Shown here one piece after another: positions 20,455-29,258 of a stretch of 64,000 nt of DNA. The notes beneath the pieces were generated by a model. That model made no database searches. It was not told where the DNA came from and was given only the letters and a program-made list of their open reading frames with translations. A program made the position numbers and the translations under genes. Each line of letters starts with the position of its first letter. Position 1 is the first letter of the stretch. Origin of the DNA: Afipia sp. P52-10 (GTDB lineage Bacteria > Pseudomonadota > Alphaproteobacteria > Rhizobiales > Xanthobacteraceae); contig NZ_AZSJ01000003.1 in NCBI RefSeq assembly GCF_000516555.1, positions 1,497,301-1,561,300 on the forward strand, in the 5' to 3' direction.

Positions 20455-21845
20455 GCCTGCTGCGCCCGCGCTCACTGAGATGGCGTCTCGTCGGGCGGCT
20501 GGTGCTGCTGCAGGGCATCGTGCTGACGGGATTGATCCTGCTGACGGTCCTGAGCGTCGCCGTCCTCTGGCGCACCGGCGTCCTCGGAACCGAATACGAG
20601 GCCAGCACAATGGATGCGTTGCGCGATTCGGTCGCGCGTGACGCCTCGGGCAATCTGGTGCTGAACGACACGGCCGAACTGGCGGCTCTACGCGCCGAGG
20701 TCGCCAACCTCTGGTTCGTCATCCGCGACGAGAGCGGTCATCGGTTGTCGCAGGGCGAGGTCCCGCCGCAGCTGAAACCGATCGCCGACGCGCTCGACCA
20801 CGTCAGCTCCGCGCGGCTGGAATGGAGCCTTGGCGAGGCACCCTTGCCGGCCGGGCTCGTCCGCTGGCACGACACCGTCGCAGGCCGCGTGCAGATCATG
20901 ACCGGCACGCAAGGCAACATCTCGATCCGCAGGCTGGTGGCGGCCGCGCCGCCGCTGGCGCTGAACGTCATTTTGAACGTCATCCTGCCGGTCACCGGAA
21001 TCATGGCGCTGGCGACGCTCGCCGCGACGCCGTTTGTCATACGCCGGGCGATGACGGGGCTCGGCGATGCCGCAGCACAAGCCGAGCAGATCGACATCGA
21101 TCGGCGCGGCGTCCAGCTCTCCACCCAGGATGTGCCGCTCGAGATCGCGCCGCTGGTCAAGGCCATCAACGATGCGCTCGAGCGCCTCGACAAGGGTTAC
21201 GAGCGCCACAAACGCTTCCTCGCCGACGCTGCGCACGAACTGCGCACGCCGATCGCGATTCTCACCACGCGGCTGTCCTCGCTTCCCGCCAGCGCGGAGA
21301 AGACTCAGCTGCTGGAAGATGCGACCCGCCTGACCGTGCTGACCGGTCAGCTGCTCGACCTGCAGCGGCTCGACCAACATCCCGAGCAGCTCGCGCCGAT
21401 CGATCTCGTCGGCGTCGCTCGGCGTGTCGTGCTCGATCTCGCGCCGCTGGCGTTCGCTGCCGGCTACGAGATGGCGTTCGAGCCCGAGCAGGACGCCGGC
21501 GTTATGGCACGCGGCGACCAGACCTCGCTGGAGCGGGCGCTGACCAACCTGGTGCAGAATGCGATCGACCATGGCGGCCGGCGCGGCACCATCACCGTAC
21601 GGGTGGCACGCGCGGGCTGGATCGAGGTCTGCGATGATGGCGACGGCATCCCGCCGAACGAGCGCGAGCAGGTGTTCGAGCCGTTTCACCGCCTGAAGCA
21701 GGGCGGCCGCGGCGCAGGCCTCGGCCTCGATCTGGTGCAGCGGATCATGCATCTGCACGGCGGTTACGCCGAGGTCGCCGATGGTCCCTCCCGCGGCGCA
21801 TGCCTGCGCATGGTCTTCCCGAAGGCCGCGACGGCCTCCGCGTGA
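20451..21845 (+). CDS. Sensor histidine kinase
   Basis: 464 residues, start GTG overlapping the regulator stop. Two membrane segments (about 15-40 and 169-197) enclose a periplasmic sensor loop of about 125 residues with no recognised domain. HAMP-like linker follows, then the HisKA box FLADAAHELRTPIAIL with phosphoacceptor His262. ATPase N box near LVQNAIDHGG, G1 DDGDGIPP, and G2 GAGLGLDLVQRI. Classical QseC/TctE-like architecture. Signal unknown; the nearby lipid genes suggest an envelope cue. Confidence 0.92.
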   Translation: MSLLRPRSLRWRLVGRLVLLQGIVLTGLILLTVLSVAVLWRTGVLGTEYEASTMDALRDSVARDASGNLVLNDTAELAALRAEVANLWFVIRDESGHRLSQGEVPPQLKPIADALDHVSSARLEWSLGEAPLPAGLVRWHDTVAGRVQIMTGTQGNISIRRLVAAAPPLALNVILNVILPVTGIMALATLAATPFVIRRAMTGLGDAAAQAEQIDIDRRGVQLSTQDVPLEIAPLVKAINDALERLDKGYERHKRFLADAAHELRTPIAILTTRLSSLPASAEKTQLLEDATRLTVLTGQLLDLQRLDQHPEQLAPIDLVGVARRVVLDLAPLAFAAGYEMAFEPEQDAGVMARGDQTSLERALTNLVQNAIDHGGRRGTITVRVARAGWIEVCDDGDGIPPNEREQVFEPFHRLKQGGRGAGLGLDLVQRIMHLHGGYAEVADGPSRGACLRMVFPKAATASA

Positions 21846-21870
21846 CAATGCGTAATGACAACGCGTGGCG

Positions 21871-22278
21871 CTATGCCGGCTTGAATTTGATCAACGTCAC
21901 ATCGTCAGTGGCGCGTTCAAATACAGCTTTCACCTTCAGCCCCACGGCGATCCTGTCGAGCGGACAGTCAACGACGTTGCTCGACAGCCGAACGCCGCCG
22001 GGCAACTCGACGATGGCGATGATGTAAGGTGCATCGGCCTTGAACTCCTTCATCGTCGGCCAGTGACAGACCGTGTAGGAGTAGACTTCGCCCTCCTGCG
22101 CCCAACTGACCCATTCGAGATCATCGCTCCAGCACGCGGTGCACTGCACGCGCGGCGGGTGCTCGGCATGGCCACAGGCGCGGCACGTCTGCACCCTGAC
22201 TTCGGATTGCCTGGCGCCATCCCAGAAGGGCTGCGAGAGCGCCGACGGACGCGGCAATGGCTTGGTATATGCGTTCAT
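21871..22278 (-). CDS. DUF35 OB-fold protein with N-terminal zinc ribbon
   Basis: 135 residues. Rubredoxin-like zinc ribbon with Cys32, Cys35, Cys46 and Cys49, then an OB-fold DUF35 domain. Such proteins act as obligate partners of thiolase-fold enzymes and bind the acyl-CoA. ATG 22278 has GAGAGG just upstream; a GTG at 22293 would add five residues and overlap the thiolase-like stop. Lies 11 bp after the thiolase-like gene, so the two surely form a complex. Confidence 0.88.
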   Translation of the reverse strand: MNAYTKPLPRPSALSQPFWDGARQSEVRVQTCRACGHAEHPPRVQCTACWSDDLEWVSWAQEGEVYSYTVCHWPTMKEFKADAPYIIAIVELPGGVRLSSNVVDCPLDRIAVGLKVKAVFERATDDVTLIKFKPA

Positions 22279-22289
22279 GCTCGCCTCTC

Positions 22290-23453
22290 TCACTGATTGG
22301 TCAGGACCAGAGTGACCTGATCGCCCATCACTCCGCCATTGCCATGCGCAATACCGATGTTGGCGTTCTTGATCTGGCGTCCCTCGCCGCGCCCCATCAA
22401 TTGACGGGCCGCCTCGACGATGTGGATCATACCGCCCGCCGTACCGGGCTGGCCGACCGAGAGCTGGCCGCCGTTGGTGTTGAGCGGCAGGTCCCCCGCA
22501 AACGTCAAATCGCGCTCCATGGCAAAGGCACCGCTGTGCCCCTTTTTGCAGAAACCCATGTCTTCCAGGCTGACCAGCACGGTGATGGTGTAACAGTCGT
22601 AGACCTGCACGAAATCCATCTGCTGCGGCGTCACGCCGGCCATCGCGAATGCGGTGCTGGCGGAATCCTTGACCCAGGAATCGGTGATCGTCTTGCGCGC
22701 GGCGATGGACAGGTGCGTGCCCGCCTCCCCCGCACCGATCAGATAAGCCGGCGAATTCTTCGCCTTGCGCGCGAGATCGCGGCTCGACACCAGCACTGCT
22801 GCACCGCCCGAGCAGCGCGAGACGATTTCCAGAAGGTGCAGCGGATCGAACACCATCGGCGAGCTCAGCACCTTATCGATGGTCAGCGGCTCCTTGCCGA
22901 ACAGCGCGATCGGATTGCGCAGCGCATTGGTGCGCTGATCGACGGCGATCTTCGCCATCTGCTCCGCGGTCGTGCCATACTCGTGCATGTGGCGGCGGGC
23001 GATCAATGCGTAACCCGCATTCGGCTGCGAGATGCCGAACGGAGCATCGAACTCCTGGCGATGCGCAGGCGCAAGATCGCCGACCTGCAGCGAGCCGCCG
23101 CCCGAGGTGACGCCCGCGATGACACACAGCACGTTGCGGCAAAGACCCGCCTCGATCGCCGCAGCCGCGCGCCAGATCATGCCGGCGGCCGACGCGCCGC
23201 CAAGCTCGACCGTATCGAAATAGCGCAGGTTCATGCCAAGATTTTCGCCGACCACGGTCGGCCAGAACAGGCTGAAGGAATCCACCGGTGTCGTCGTCAG
23301 CAAGCCGTCGATTTCGCTCTTGTCGAAACCGGCATCCTGCGCCGTTTCGCGCGCGAGCCGGCCGATGATCGCCAGCGACGAAAGCCCTTGCGGATTTTTG
23401 GTGGGTGGAAACTCCGCGTAGCCGGTGATGGCGGCGGCGTTCTTGAGAGTCAC
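22290..23453 (-). CDS. Thiolase-fold protein (SCP-x/Ltp type) lacking the nucleophilic cysteine
   Basis: 387 residues, start GTG 23453 with AAGGAG 6 nt upstream. Overall thiolase fold, but the loop that normally carries the acyl-accepting Cys reads GGASAAG, with Ser88 at the Cys position. The usual GHP motif is GQPG (334-337), and the closing motif is HGNGG (370-374). These changes argue against Claisen condensation. Related DUF35-partnered proteins (Ltp2/ChsH2 type in steroid side-chain breakdown) are retro-aldolases; such C-C lyase activity on a CoA ester is the best guess. DYC/YTI tyrosines at 285 and 288 might serve in catalysis. Confidence 0.85.
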   Translation of the reverse strand: MTLKNAAAITGYAEFPPTKNPQGLSSLAIIGRLARETAQDAGFDKSEIDGLLTTTPVDSFSLFWPTVVGENLGMNLRYFDTVELGGASAAGMIWRAAAAIEAGLCRNVLCVIAGVTSGGGSLQVGDLAPAHRQEFDAPFGISQPNAGYALIARRHMHEYGTTAEQMAKIAVDQRTNALRNPIALFGKEPLTIDKVLSSPMVFDPLHLLEIVSRCSGGAAVLVSSRDLARKAKNSPAYLIGAGEAGTHLSIAARKTITDSWVKDSASTAFAMAGVTPQQMDFVQVYDCYTITVLVSLEDMGFCKKGHSGAFAMERDLTFAGDLPLNTNGGQLSVGQPGTAGGMIHIVEAARQLMGRGEGRQIKNANIGIAHGNGGVMGDQVTLVLTNQ

Positions 23454-23630
23454 GCTGAACTCCTTGTTCTTGAAACGTTGGGGCTGGGCCCGAATGCCGC
23501 AAGACTATTGAGCGGAGTCCGGAAAAGCTACCTCGCGGCATGCGCAGGCCATCTGCGCGCGCGGCTGCTCCACACAGCGCAGCACCGTGTCAGGGCCTGC
23601 CTATTCCAGATCGTGGAACGCACGCGGCGT

Positions 23631-24395
23631 TCAGGCGATCGAACCGATCAACCCGAGCTGCGCGGCCTTCGCCACCGCCTGCACCCGAGTCTGCGCATTC
23701 AGCTTCCTGATGGCGTTGTCGATATGGAAGCGCGCGGTGCCAGGGCAGAAGCCGAGCTCCTTGGCGATTTCCTCGTCGGTCAGACCATGGCCGGCCAATG
23801 TCACGCAGTCGATCTCGCGGCGGGTCAGATAGTTGATCGGCTGTGCCGCTCCCTGGCTGGCCGGCCGGTTCAGGCACAGGTTCATCAGGTAGATGCCCGC
23901 CATGATCAACGCGGAGCGGTGAGCCTCCAGACACTGGTCGAGATCGACGCCCTTGTGGTCGATGAAATGCAGGCAGCCGACGCGCCCGCGCGGCGCATGG
24001 ATCGGCACGCAAATACCGCCAAGCACCCCGTAACCGCGGACGAACTCGATGTTCTTCTGCGCGGCTTCGACCCCCATCGTCGCCGGCCCGCGCCCATTCA
24101 CTTGCCAAATGAATGGCAAGTATTCCGTCCGGCAAGCGAGATAGACCGGCGATTTGAACCGGTACTGCCGCTCATTCCAGATGCGCTGGAAGTCGATGAA
24201 AGTCTGGGAAGGGGCATGGCGGGCACGGCCCGCAAATACCGGCTCGCTCGACTGGGAGGAAAGATCGTCAAGGAAGGAAACGACGGGAATACCGATAGCC
24301 CGGCCAATCAGCCGGAGCTGATCCATCGCCTCGTCGAGATCCGAAATCTTTCCCAGGCTTGCGGAAAGTTCCAGAACCTCTGATTGCCCGCGCAT
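23631..24395 (-). CDS. LuxR-family regulator with autoinducer-binding-like domain (LuxR solo)
   Basis: 254 residues from ATG 24395. N-terminal ligand-binding-like domain (about 1-170) and C-terminal LuxR helix-turn-helix (about 190-254: [26 protein letters not shown]). In the ligand pocket the usual YxxxDP is YRFKSP, so the Asp that contacts the homoserine-lactone amide is replaced by Ser; PFIW, matching the conserved Trp region, is kept. No luxI-type gene is in the window. Lies 177 bp from the thiolase-like/DUF35 operon on the same strand, which starts downstream of it, and may control it. Confidence 0.85.
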   Translation of the reverse strand: MRGQSEVLELSASLGKISDLDEAMDQLRLIGRAIGIPVVSFLDDLSSQSSEPVFAGRARHAPSQTFIDFQRIWNERQYRFKSPVYLACRTEYLPFIWQVNGRGPATMGVEAAQKNIEFVRGYGVLGGICVPIHAPRGRVGCLHFIDHKGVDLDQCLEAHRSALIMAGIYLMNLCLNRPASQGAAQPINYLTRREIDCVTLAGHGLTDEEIAKELGFCPGTARFHIDNAIRKLNAQTRVQAVAKAAQLGLIGSIA

Positions 24396-24748
24396 CCGTG
24401 TTTCCCTTGTCTGCCCGGCGAGCGGGAGCCCGCCGACCCCCGGCCGCCGCTCCGACGCCTTATCCGCTTTCCCCCGTGTCATCGGGACCACCGAAGCGCC
24501 CAACCGGCCGCCCATGACCGGCGGCACGTTACTCAATGGTCGATCCGAAAGCGACTCCTCTCCTGCCCCTCCCAAAAACGGGAGGGGCAGACTTGTCCGT
24601 TCTGGCCAGCATTACAAAAAACATAATGCTTTCAACGGAAGCCGATCGTTCTCTGCAGCGAAACGATGCTAGCGGCAGCCTCGAATGCCGCTGCAGAACC
24701 GCCGCCGGCGACGCCGGGACGCACTGCGCCGATTGCATGCCTGCGCCG
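24396..24748. other. Intergenic region between the LuxR gene and the EIIA-like gene
   Basis: 353 bp with no credible gene. It holds the leftward promoter of the LuxR gene, the 3' end of the kdp transcript, and a strong inverted repeat at 24563-24590. Base composition drops around 24600-24640 (ATTACAAAAAACATAATG), a plausible promoter segment, but I cannot assign boxes. Confidence 0.5.
24563..24590. repeat. Hairpin-forming inverted repeat (11-bp stem)
   Basis: CTGCCCCTCCC (24563-24573), six-nt A-rich loop, GGGAGGGGCAG (24580-24590). No T-run on either side. It lies downstream of the kdp/EIIA transcript and could stop or stabilise it. Confidence 0.6.
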
Positions 24749-25192
24749 CTAGAGACAGATCGCCGCGTACAGCTCCGCTTGGCTGCGCGCCCGGCGCAGC
24801 GACGCCTGCATATCCGGATTGCGGAGCTTTCGCGCGACCGCGGCCAGCGCGCTGAGGTGGCGCCCCTCATTTCCCTTCGGCAGTAACAGCAGGAACACGA
24901 GATCGACCGGCGCGTCATCGATCGCGTCGAAGGCGATCGCCTGACGCATGCGGGCGAACGCCCCGAGCGGCCGCGTGACCCGGCGCAAGCGCGCGTGTGG
25001 GACGGCAACGCCACTGCCGGTGCCAGTGGACCCGAGCGCCTCGCGGGCAAACAGCGCTGCCGCGATCTCCGCCGACGGGGCCTCCAGCGTCGCAGCCGCC
25101 TGGGCGGCGAGCCTCTGCAGCAGCGCGGCCTTATCGGCCACGGCGAGATCGAGCAGCACGTCGCGCTCGGCGAGGAATTCGGAAATGATCAT
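24749..25192 (-). CDS. PTS EIIA-like protein (EIIA-Ntr/fructose family) in the kdp operon
   Basis: 147 residues matching PtsN-type EIIA domains: the phosphorylatable His66 lies in GVAVPHARL and the preceding ALGSTGTGSG segment is typical. It begins 19 bp after kdpE, so it is the last gene of the kdp operon. In E. coli, EIIA-Ntr binds the KdpD kinase and stimulates kdp expression, so a dedicated copy here suggests built-in coupling of potassium uptake to the nitrogen PTS. Probably not the housekeeping ptsN, which usually sits beside rpoN. The regulatory role is inferred. Confidence 0.85.
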   Translation of the reverse strand: MIISEFLAERDVLLDLAVADKAALLQRLAAQAAATLEAPSAEIAAALFAREALGSTGTGSGVAVPHARLRRVTRPLGAFARMRQAIAFDAIDDAPVDLVFLLLLPKGNEGRHLSALAAVARKLRNPDMQASLRRARSQAELYAAICL

Positions 25193-25211
25193 GATGGCGA
25201 TTCAACCCGTC

Positions 25212-25898
25212 TCACTCAGGCGCGCGCAGCCGATAGCCGATTCCGGTTTCGGTCTGAATGTAATGCGGCCGTTCGGGATCGGCTTCGATCTTCTGGCGGA
25301 GCTGGCGCACGTAGACGCGCAGATACTGCGCATCGGTCAGGTCGTCCCACAGCTCGGCCAGCAGGAACCTGTGCGTCAGCACCTTGCCCGCATGCTGCAC
25401 CAGCACACGCAAGAGATCGTATTCCTTCGGCGACAGCTTCACATCCTTGTCTCCGACCTTGACGATGCGGCGAACCAGATCGACCGACAGATCGCCGACC
25501 CGGAACACCGGACGCTCGCCCTGCACCTGCAACTGATGCCGGAGCGCGGCGCGCAGGCGCGCGAGCAGCTCGTCCATGCCGAACGGCTTCGTCACGTAAT
25601 CGTCGGCGCCGTAATCCAGCGCGCGCACCTTGCCTGCCTCATCGCCGCGGCTCGACAGCACCACGATCGGCACGCTGTCGTTGCGTGCCCGGATCGTCCG
25701 CAGAAGCTCGTGCCCGTCAATGTCCGGCAGGCCGAGATCGAGAATCACGAGGTCCGGCTGCTCCGACAAGGACGAAAGTCCTGCCTTGCCGTTCGGTGCC
25801 TCGATGACGTGATAGTTTGCCGTCGCAAGCCCCATCCGCAGCAGCTTGCGGATCGGCGGCTCGTCATCGATCACCAGAACCTTGAGCTGACCGGTCAT
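25212..25898 (-). CDS. kdpE: Response regulator KdpE
   Basis: 228 residues, OmpR/PhoB type. Receiver with Asp11/Asp12, phosphoacceptor Asp54 (LVILDLGLPDIDGH) and Lys in VTKPFGMDEL; DNA-binding domain from about 130 ending TETGIGYRLRAPE. Activates the kdp operon when phosphorylated by KdpD under potassium limitation or high osmolarity. Its ATG overlaps the kdpD stop (ATGA), indicating coupled translation. Confidence 0.95.
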   Translation of the reverse strand: MTGQLKVLVIDDEPPIRKLLRMGLATANYHVIEAPNGKAGLSSLSEQPDLVILDLGLPDIDGHELLRTIRARNDSVPIVVLSSRGDEAGKVRALDYGADDYVTKPFGMDELLARLRAALRHQLQVQGERPVFRVGDLSVDLVRRIVKVGDKDVKLSPKEYDLLRVLVQHAGKVLTHRFLLAELWDDLTDAQYLRVYVRQLRQKIEADPERPHYIQTETGIGYRLRAPE

Positions 25899-28618
25899 GC
25901 GGCGGTTTCCAGCGGTTGTGCGTCGGCGGAGACGGGGAAGCTGATGGTGAAAGCAGCGCCCGACCGGTCGGAGCGATTGGCCGCCGTCATCGTTCCCTGC
26001 ATGGCTTCGACGAATCCGCGGGCGATGGCAAGTCCGAGCCCGGTGCCCGGCCGTACCTGATCGCCCTTCTGCGCGCGATAGAACTTGTCGAAGATATGCT
26101 CGAGTTCGGCCGGCGGAATACCTCCGCCTTCATCCAGAATCTGCAGCACCACCCGATCACCCGCCCGCCAGCTCTGCAGCGAGACGACGGTACCGGGCGG
26201 GGCATATTTGGCGGCGTTGTCCAGGACATTGAACAACGCCTGTTCGAACAGCACGGCGTCCACCCGCACCATCGGCAGATCGGCAGCGAAACTGAGCGCA
26301 ACCTTGTGCGCGGAAAGAATCTTGCTGGCCCGGCGCAACGCGGTATCGACGATCTCCTGCAGGTCGTGCAAGGCGGCATTGGGCATGATGGCGCCGGACT
26401 CCAGCTTGGTCATATCCAAGAGGTTGGCGATGAACCGGTTCAGCCGCTCGGATTCATCGATGATGGTCGCCAGCAGTTCGGCCTTTTCGGGCTCGCGCAA
26501 TTTGCCCGACAGGTCGCGCAGGGTGCTTGCCGATCCCAGCACCGCGGCAAGCGGCGTCTTCAGGTCGTGCGAGATCGACGTCAGCAATGCGGATCGCAGC
26601 CGATCGGTCTCGACCGTACGCTTGACGCGATCCATGTCCTCGACCAGGAACACGCGCTCGATCGCCAACGCGCTCTGGTCGATCAGCGCATCGAGCAGAC
26701 GCCGATCGTCCGGGGTGAGCAGCGGGCCCGGCTTGTCGCGGTCGATGCCGACCACGCCGATGGCGCCGCGCCCGGTGCGCATCGGCAGGAACAGGCGCTT
26801 CGCGCCGGGCAGCGTGTCGGAACCGCGACCGGCGGGGCGGTCGTTCTGCCATGCCCATTTCGCCGCGGCGATATCGGCATCGTCCAGCGCATCCTCTGGC
26901 GGATACGCGCCGCGAACCGCGATGGTATCGCCCTCCGGCAGCAGCAGCACGACCCGCACCTTGAGCATCAGCGCGGTCTGATAGGCAATGGCCCACAGCA
27001 CATCGTCCAACGTGCCGACACCTGCCAGCTTGCGGCTGAACGAATAGAGCGACTCGGTGGTTCTCGCCCGCAGCACCGCAGTCATCGCCTGGGTGCGGAC
27101 CCGCGCGGCGACATTCGACACGACCACAGCCATGACCGCGAAGAAGACGAACGCCGCTACGTTGGTCGGATCGGCGATCGTGAACGTGTAGATCGGCGGC
27201 AGGAAGAAGAAGTTATAGCAGAGCGACGACGCTACGCTCGCCACCAGCGACGGCGCCAACCCGTAACGCACGGCGACCGCGAGCACCGCGATCATGAACA
27301 TCAGATCGACGTTCTCGATGCCGAGGAGCGGGCGGATCAGCAGGCCCAATCCCAAAGCCACCGCCGTCGCCAGCAGCGCGAAAACGTACGGTCCGGGCGC
27401 AAACGGCTGGCGCCGTATGGCGGTCTGCGCGGGTGCGCCGGGCGCCGAATGGCTCGGCAGGATATCGCCGGCGATGACATGGACGCTGATGTTGCCCGCA
27501 TTGCGAACGAGATCATGCACCACCGAGCCATACAGCATCTCGAACCAGCGCGGCCGGTCCGATTTGCCGACGACGATCTGCGTGACATTGTTCGCCTGCG
27601 CGTAGCTGACGATATCATCGGCGATCGTTCGCCCGGCACTGGGGATCGTCGCCGTCTCGCCACCCAAGGCTTCGGCGAGCCGCAAGGTATCGGCGATGCG
27701 ATTCCTCTCGTCCTCCGAAAGCTGCAATGTTCGCCGCGTCTCGATGCAAAGCGCGACGAACGGCGCATGCAGCCGCTCCGACAGCCGCTTGGCATGGCGC
27801 ACCAGTCCTGCGGCGCGAGGATCCTCGTTTACACAGACGACGATGCGCTCGCCCGCGGCCCACGGTCCCTGGATGGCGCCGGCCTGCATCTGCATCAGCA
27901 GCTGCTCATCAACGCGGTCCGCCGTGCGACGCAGCGCCAGCTCGCGCAGCGCGGTCAAGTTCGCCGGCGAGAAGAAGTGTTCCAGCGCCCGCTCGGCCTG
28001 CCTTGGCACATAGACCTTGCCGTCCTTCAGCCGCTGGATCAGGTCATCCGGCGTGAGATCGACCAGCTCGACCGCGTCGGCCCGGTTGAACACCGTGTCA
28101 GGAATGGTCTCGCGCACACGGACATGGGTGATCTGAGCGACCACATCGTTCAGGCTCTCGATGTGCTGAATGTTGACTGTCGTGTAGACATCGATCCCGC
28201 GTGCGAGCAGTTCCTCGACATCGAGGTATCGCTTCGGATGGCGGGTGCCCGGCGCATTGGTATGCGCAAGCTCGTCCACCAGCACGATCTGCGGCCGCCG
28301 AGCGAGGACTGCATCCAGGTCCAGCTCCTCCAGAACCTGCCCACGATAGGTCAGCCGCACGCGCGGCACCAGCTCGAGCCCATCGAGCAGCGCCTCGGTT
28401 TCTCCGCGGCCATGTGTCTCCACGACGCCGACGACAACATCATAGCCGTCCTTCCGGCGGGCATGCGCCTGCTGCAGCATCTCGTAGGTCTTGCCGACAC
28501 CGGGCGCTGCCCCGACAAAAATCTTCAGCCTGCCGACACGGCTGTCCTCACGCCGCGCCGCATCGAGCAGCGCGTCGGGCGACGGTCGGGCATCAGGGTC
28601 ACGTCGCGGGTCGGCCAT
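25895..28618 (-). CDS. kdpD: Potassium sensor histidine kinase KdpD
   Basis: 907 residues with the full KdpD architecture: N-terminal KdpD domain with Walker A GAAPGVGKT (36-44) and Walker-B-like LVDELAHTNAPG; universal-stress-type domain (about 250-370); four transmembrane helices (about 400-500); GAF-like region (about 520-650); HisKA with His684 (SISHDLKTP); ATPase domain with ILDEGGGIPP and GTGLGLAIARGF. Senses low potassium and phosphorylates KdpE. Follows kdpC by 25 bp. Confidence 0.96.
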   Translation of the reverse strand: MADPRRDPDARPSPDALLDAARREDSRVGRLKIFVGAAPGVGKTYEMLQQAHARRKDGYDVVVGVVETHGRGETEALLDGLELVPRVRLTYRGQVLEELDLDAVLARRPQIVLVDELAHTNAPGTRHPKRYLDVEELLARGIDVYTTVNIQHIESLNDVVAQITHVRVRETIPDTVFNRADAVELVDLTPDDLIQRLKDGKVYVPRQAERALEHFFSPANLTALRELALRRTADRVDEQLLMQMQAGAIQGPWAAGERIVVCVNEDPRAAGLVRHAKRLSERLHAPFVALCIETRRTLQLSEDERNRIADTLRLAEALGGETATIPSAGRTIADDIVSYAQANNVTQIVVGKSDRPRWFEMLYGSVVHDLVRNAGNISVHVIAGDILPSHSAPGAPAQTAIRRQPFAPGPYVFALLATAVALGLGLLIRPLLGIENVDLMFMIAVLAVAVRYGLAPSLVASVASSLCYNFFFLPPIYTFTIADPTNVAAFVFFAVMAVVVSNVAARVRTQAMTAVLRARTTESLYSFSRKLAGVGTLDDVLWAIAYQTALMLKVRVVLLLPEGDTIAVRGAYPPEDALDDADIAAAKWAWQNDRPAGRGSDTLPGAKRLFLPMRTGRGAIGVVGIDRDKPGPLLTPDDRRLLDALIDQSALAIERVFLVEDMDRVKRTVETDRLRSALLTSISHDLKTPLAAVLGSASTLRDLSGKLREPEKAELLATIIDESERLNRFIANLLDMTKLESGAIMPNAALHDLQEIVDTALRRASKILSAHKVALSFAADLPMVRVDAVLFEQALFNVLDNAAKYAPPGTVVSLQSWRAGDRVVLQILDEGGGIPPAELEHIFDKFYRAQKGDQVRPGTGLGLAIARGFVEAMQGTMTAANRSDRSGAAFTISFPVSADAQPLETAA

Positions 28619-28643
28619 GCCTCATCACGATCCTCGCCCAAAA

Positions 28644-29246
28644 CTACCGCGCTATCCGGTCGAGCGCCATGTTCAACGCCAGGACGTTGACCCGCGGCTC
28701 GCCCAGAACCCCGAACAGCCGGCCTTCCACATGCTGCTGCACGAGCTGGCGGAGCTGATCCTCCGGTAAGTTACGGGCCTTTGCCACCCGCGGCACCTGG
28801 AAGAGGGCCGTCTCCGGTGAAATGTCCGGATCGAGCCCGCTGGCTGAGGTGGTGACAAGATCGATCGGCACCGCCGCGGCGGGATTCTCGGCTCTTGCCT
28901 TCTCGACATCGCCTGACACCCGCGCGATCAGCGCCTTGCTGGTCGGGCCGAGGTTCGAACCCATCGAGCTGGACGCATTATAGGGAGCCTCGACGGTCTT
29001 GGTCGCATCGGACGGGTCCGGCGCCGTAGTCGCCGACGGGCGGCCGTGGAAATACTTGTCCGCGGTGAACGCCTGGCCGATCAGCGCGGAACCGATCACC
29101 TTGCCGTCCTGCTCGATCAGGCTGCCCTGCGCTTGCTGCGGAAACAGCGTGGTGGCAAGCCCAGTCACCGCCAGCGGATAGATGAGGCCGGTAACCACCG
29201 TCAGCGCGACGACGAGAACAAGCGCAGGGCGGAGTTGTTTCAACAT
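28644..29246 (-). CDS. kdpC: Potassium-transporting ATPase KdpC subunit
   Basis: 200 residues, one N-terminal membrane helix (about 8-28: [21 protein letters not shown]) with the rest periplasmic. Conserved segments QAQGSLI, GRPSAT and [14 protein letters not shown] are present. KdpC sits against KdpA near the external entry of the potassium path. Twelve bp after kdpB and 25 bp before kdpD. Confidence 0.95.
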   Translation of the reverse strand: MLKQLRPALVLVVALTVVTGLIYPLAVTGLATTLFPQQAQGSLIEQDGKVIGSALIGQAFTADKYFHGRPSATTAPDPSDATKTVEAPYNASSSMGSNLGPTSKALIARVSGDVEKARAENPAAAVPIDLVTTSASGLDPDISPETALFQVPRVAKARNLPEDQLRQLVQQHVEGRLFGVLGEPRVNVLALNMALDRIAR

Positions 29247-29258
29247 GACCGACCTCCT

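Noticed and set aside
22257-24383. 708-codon plus-strand open frame over the thiolase-like and LuxR genes
   Set aside because: Covers two real minus-strand genes and their gap; no domain features.
24563-24590. Reading the 11-bp hairpin as a strong Rho-independent terminator
   Set aside because: No T-run on either strand; kept only as an inverted repeat.
25916-28690. 924-codon plus-strand open frame over kdpD
   Set aside because: Antisense to a complete kdpD; low-complexity Arg/Gln/Asp-rich translation.
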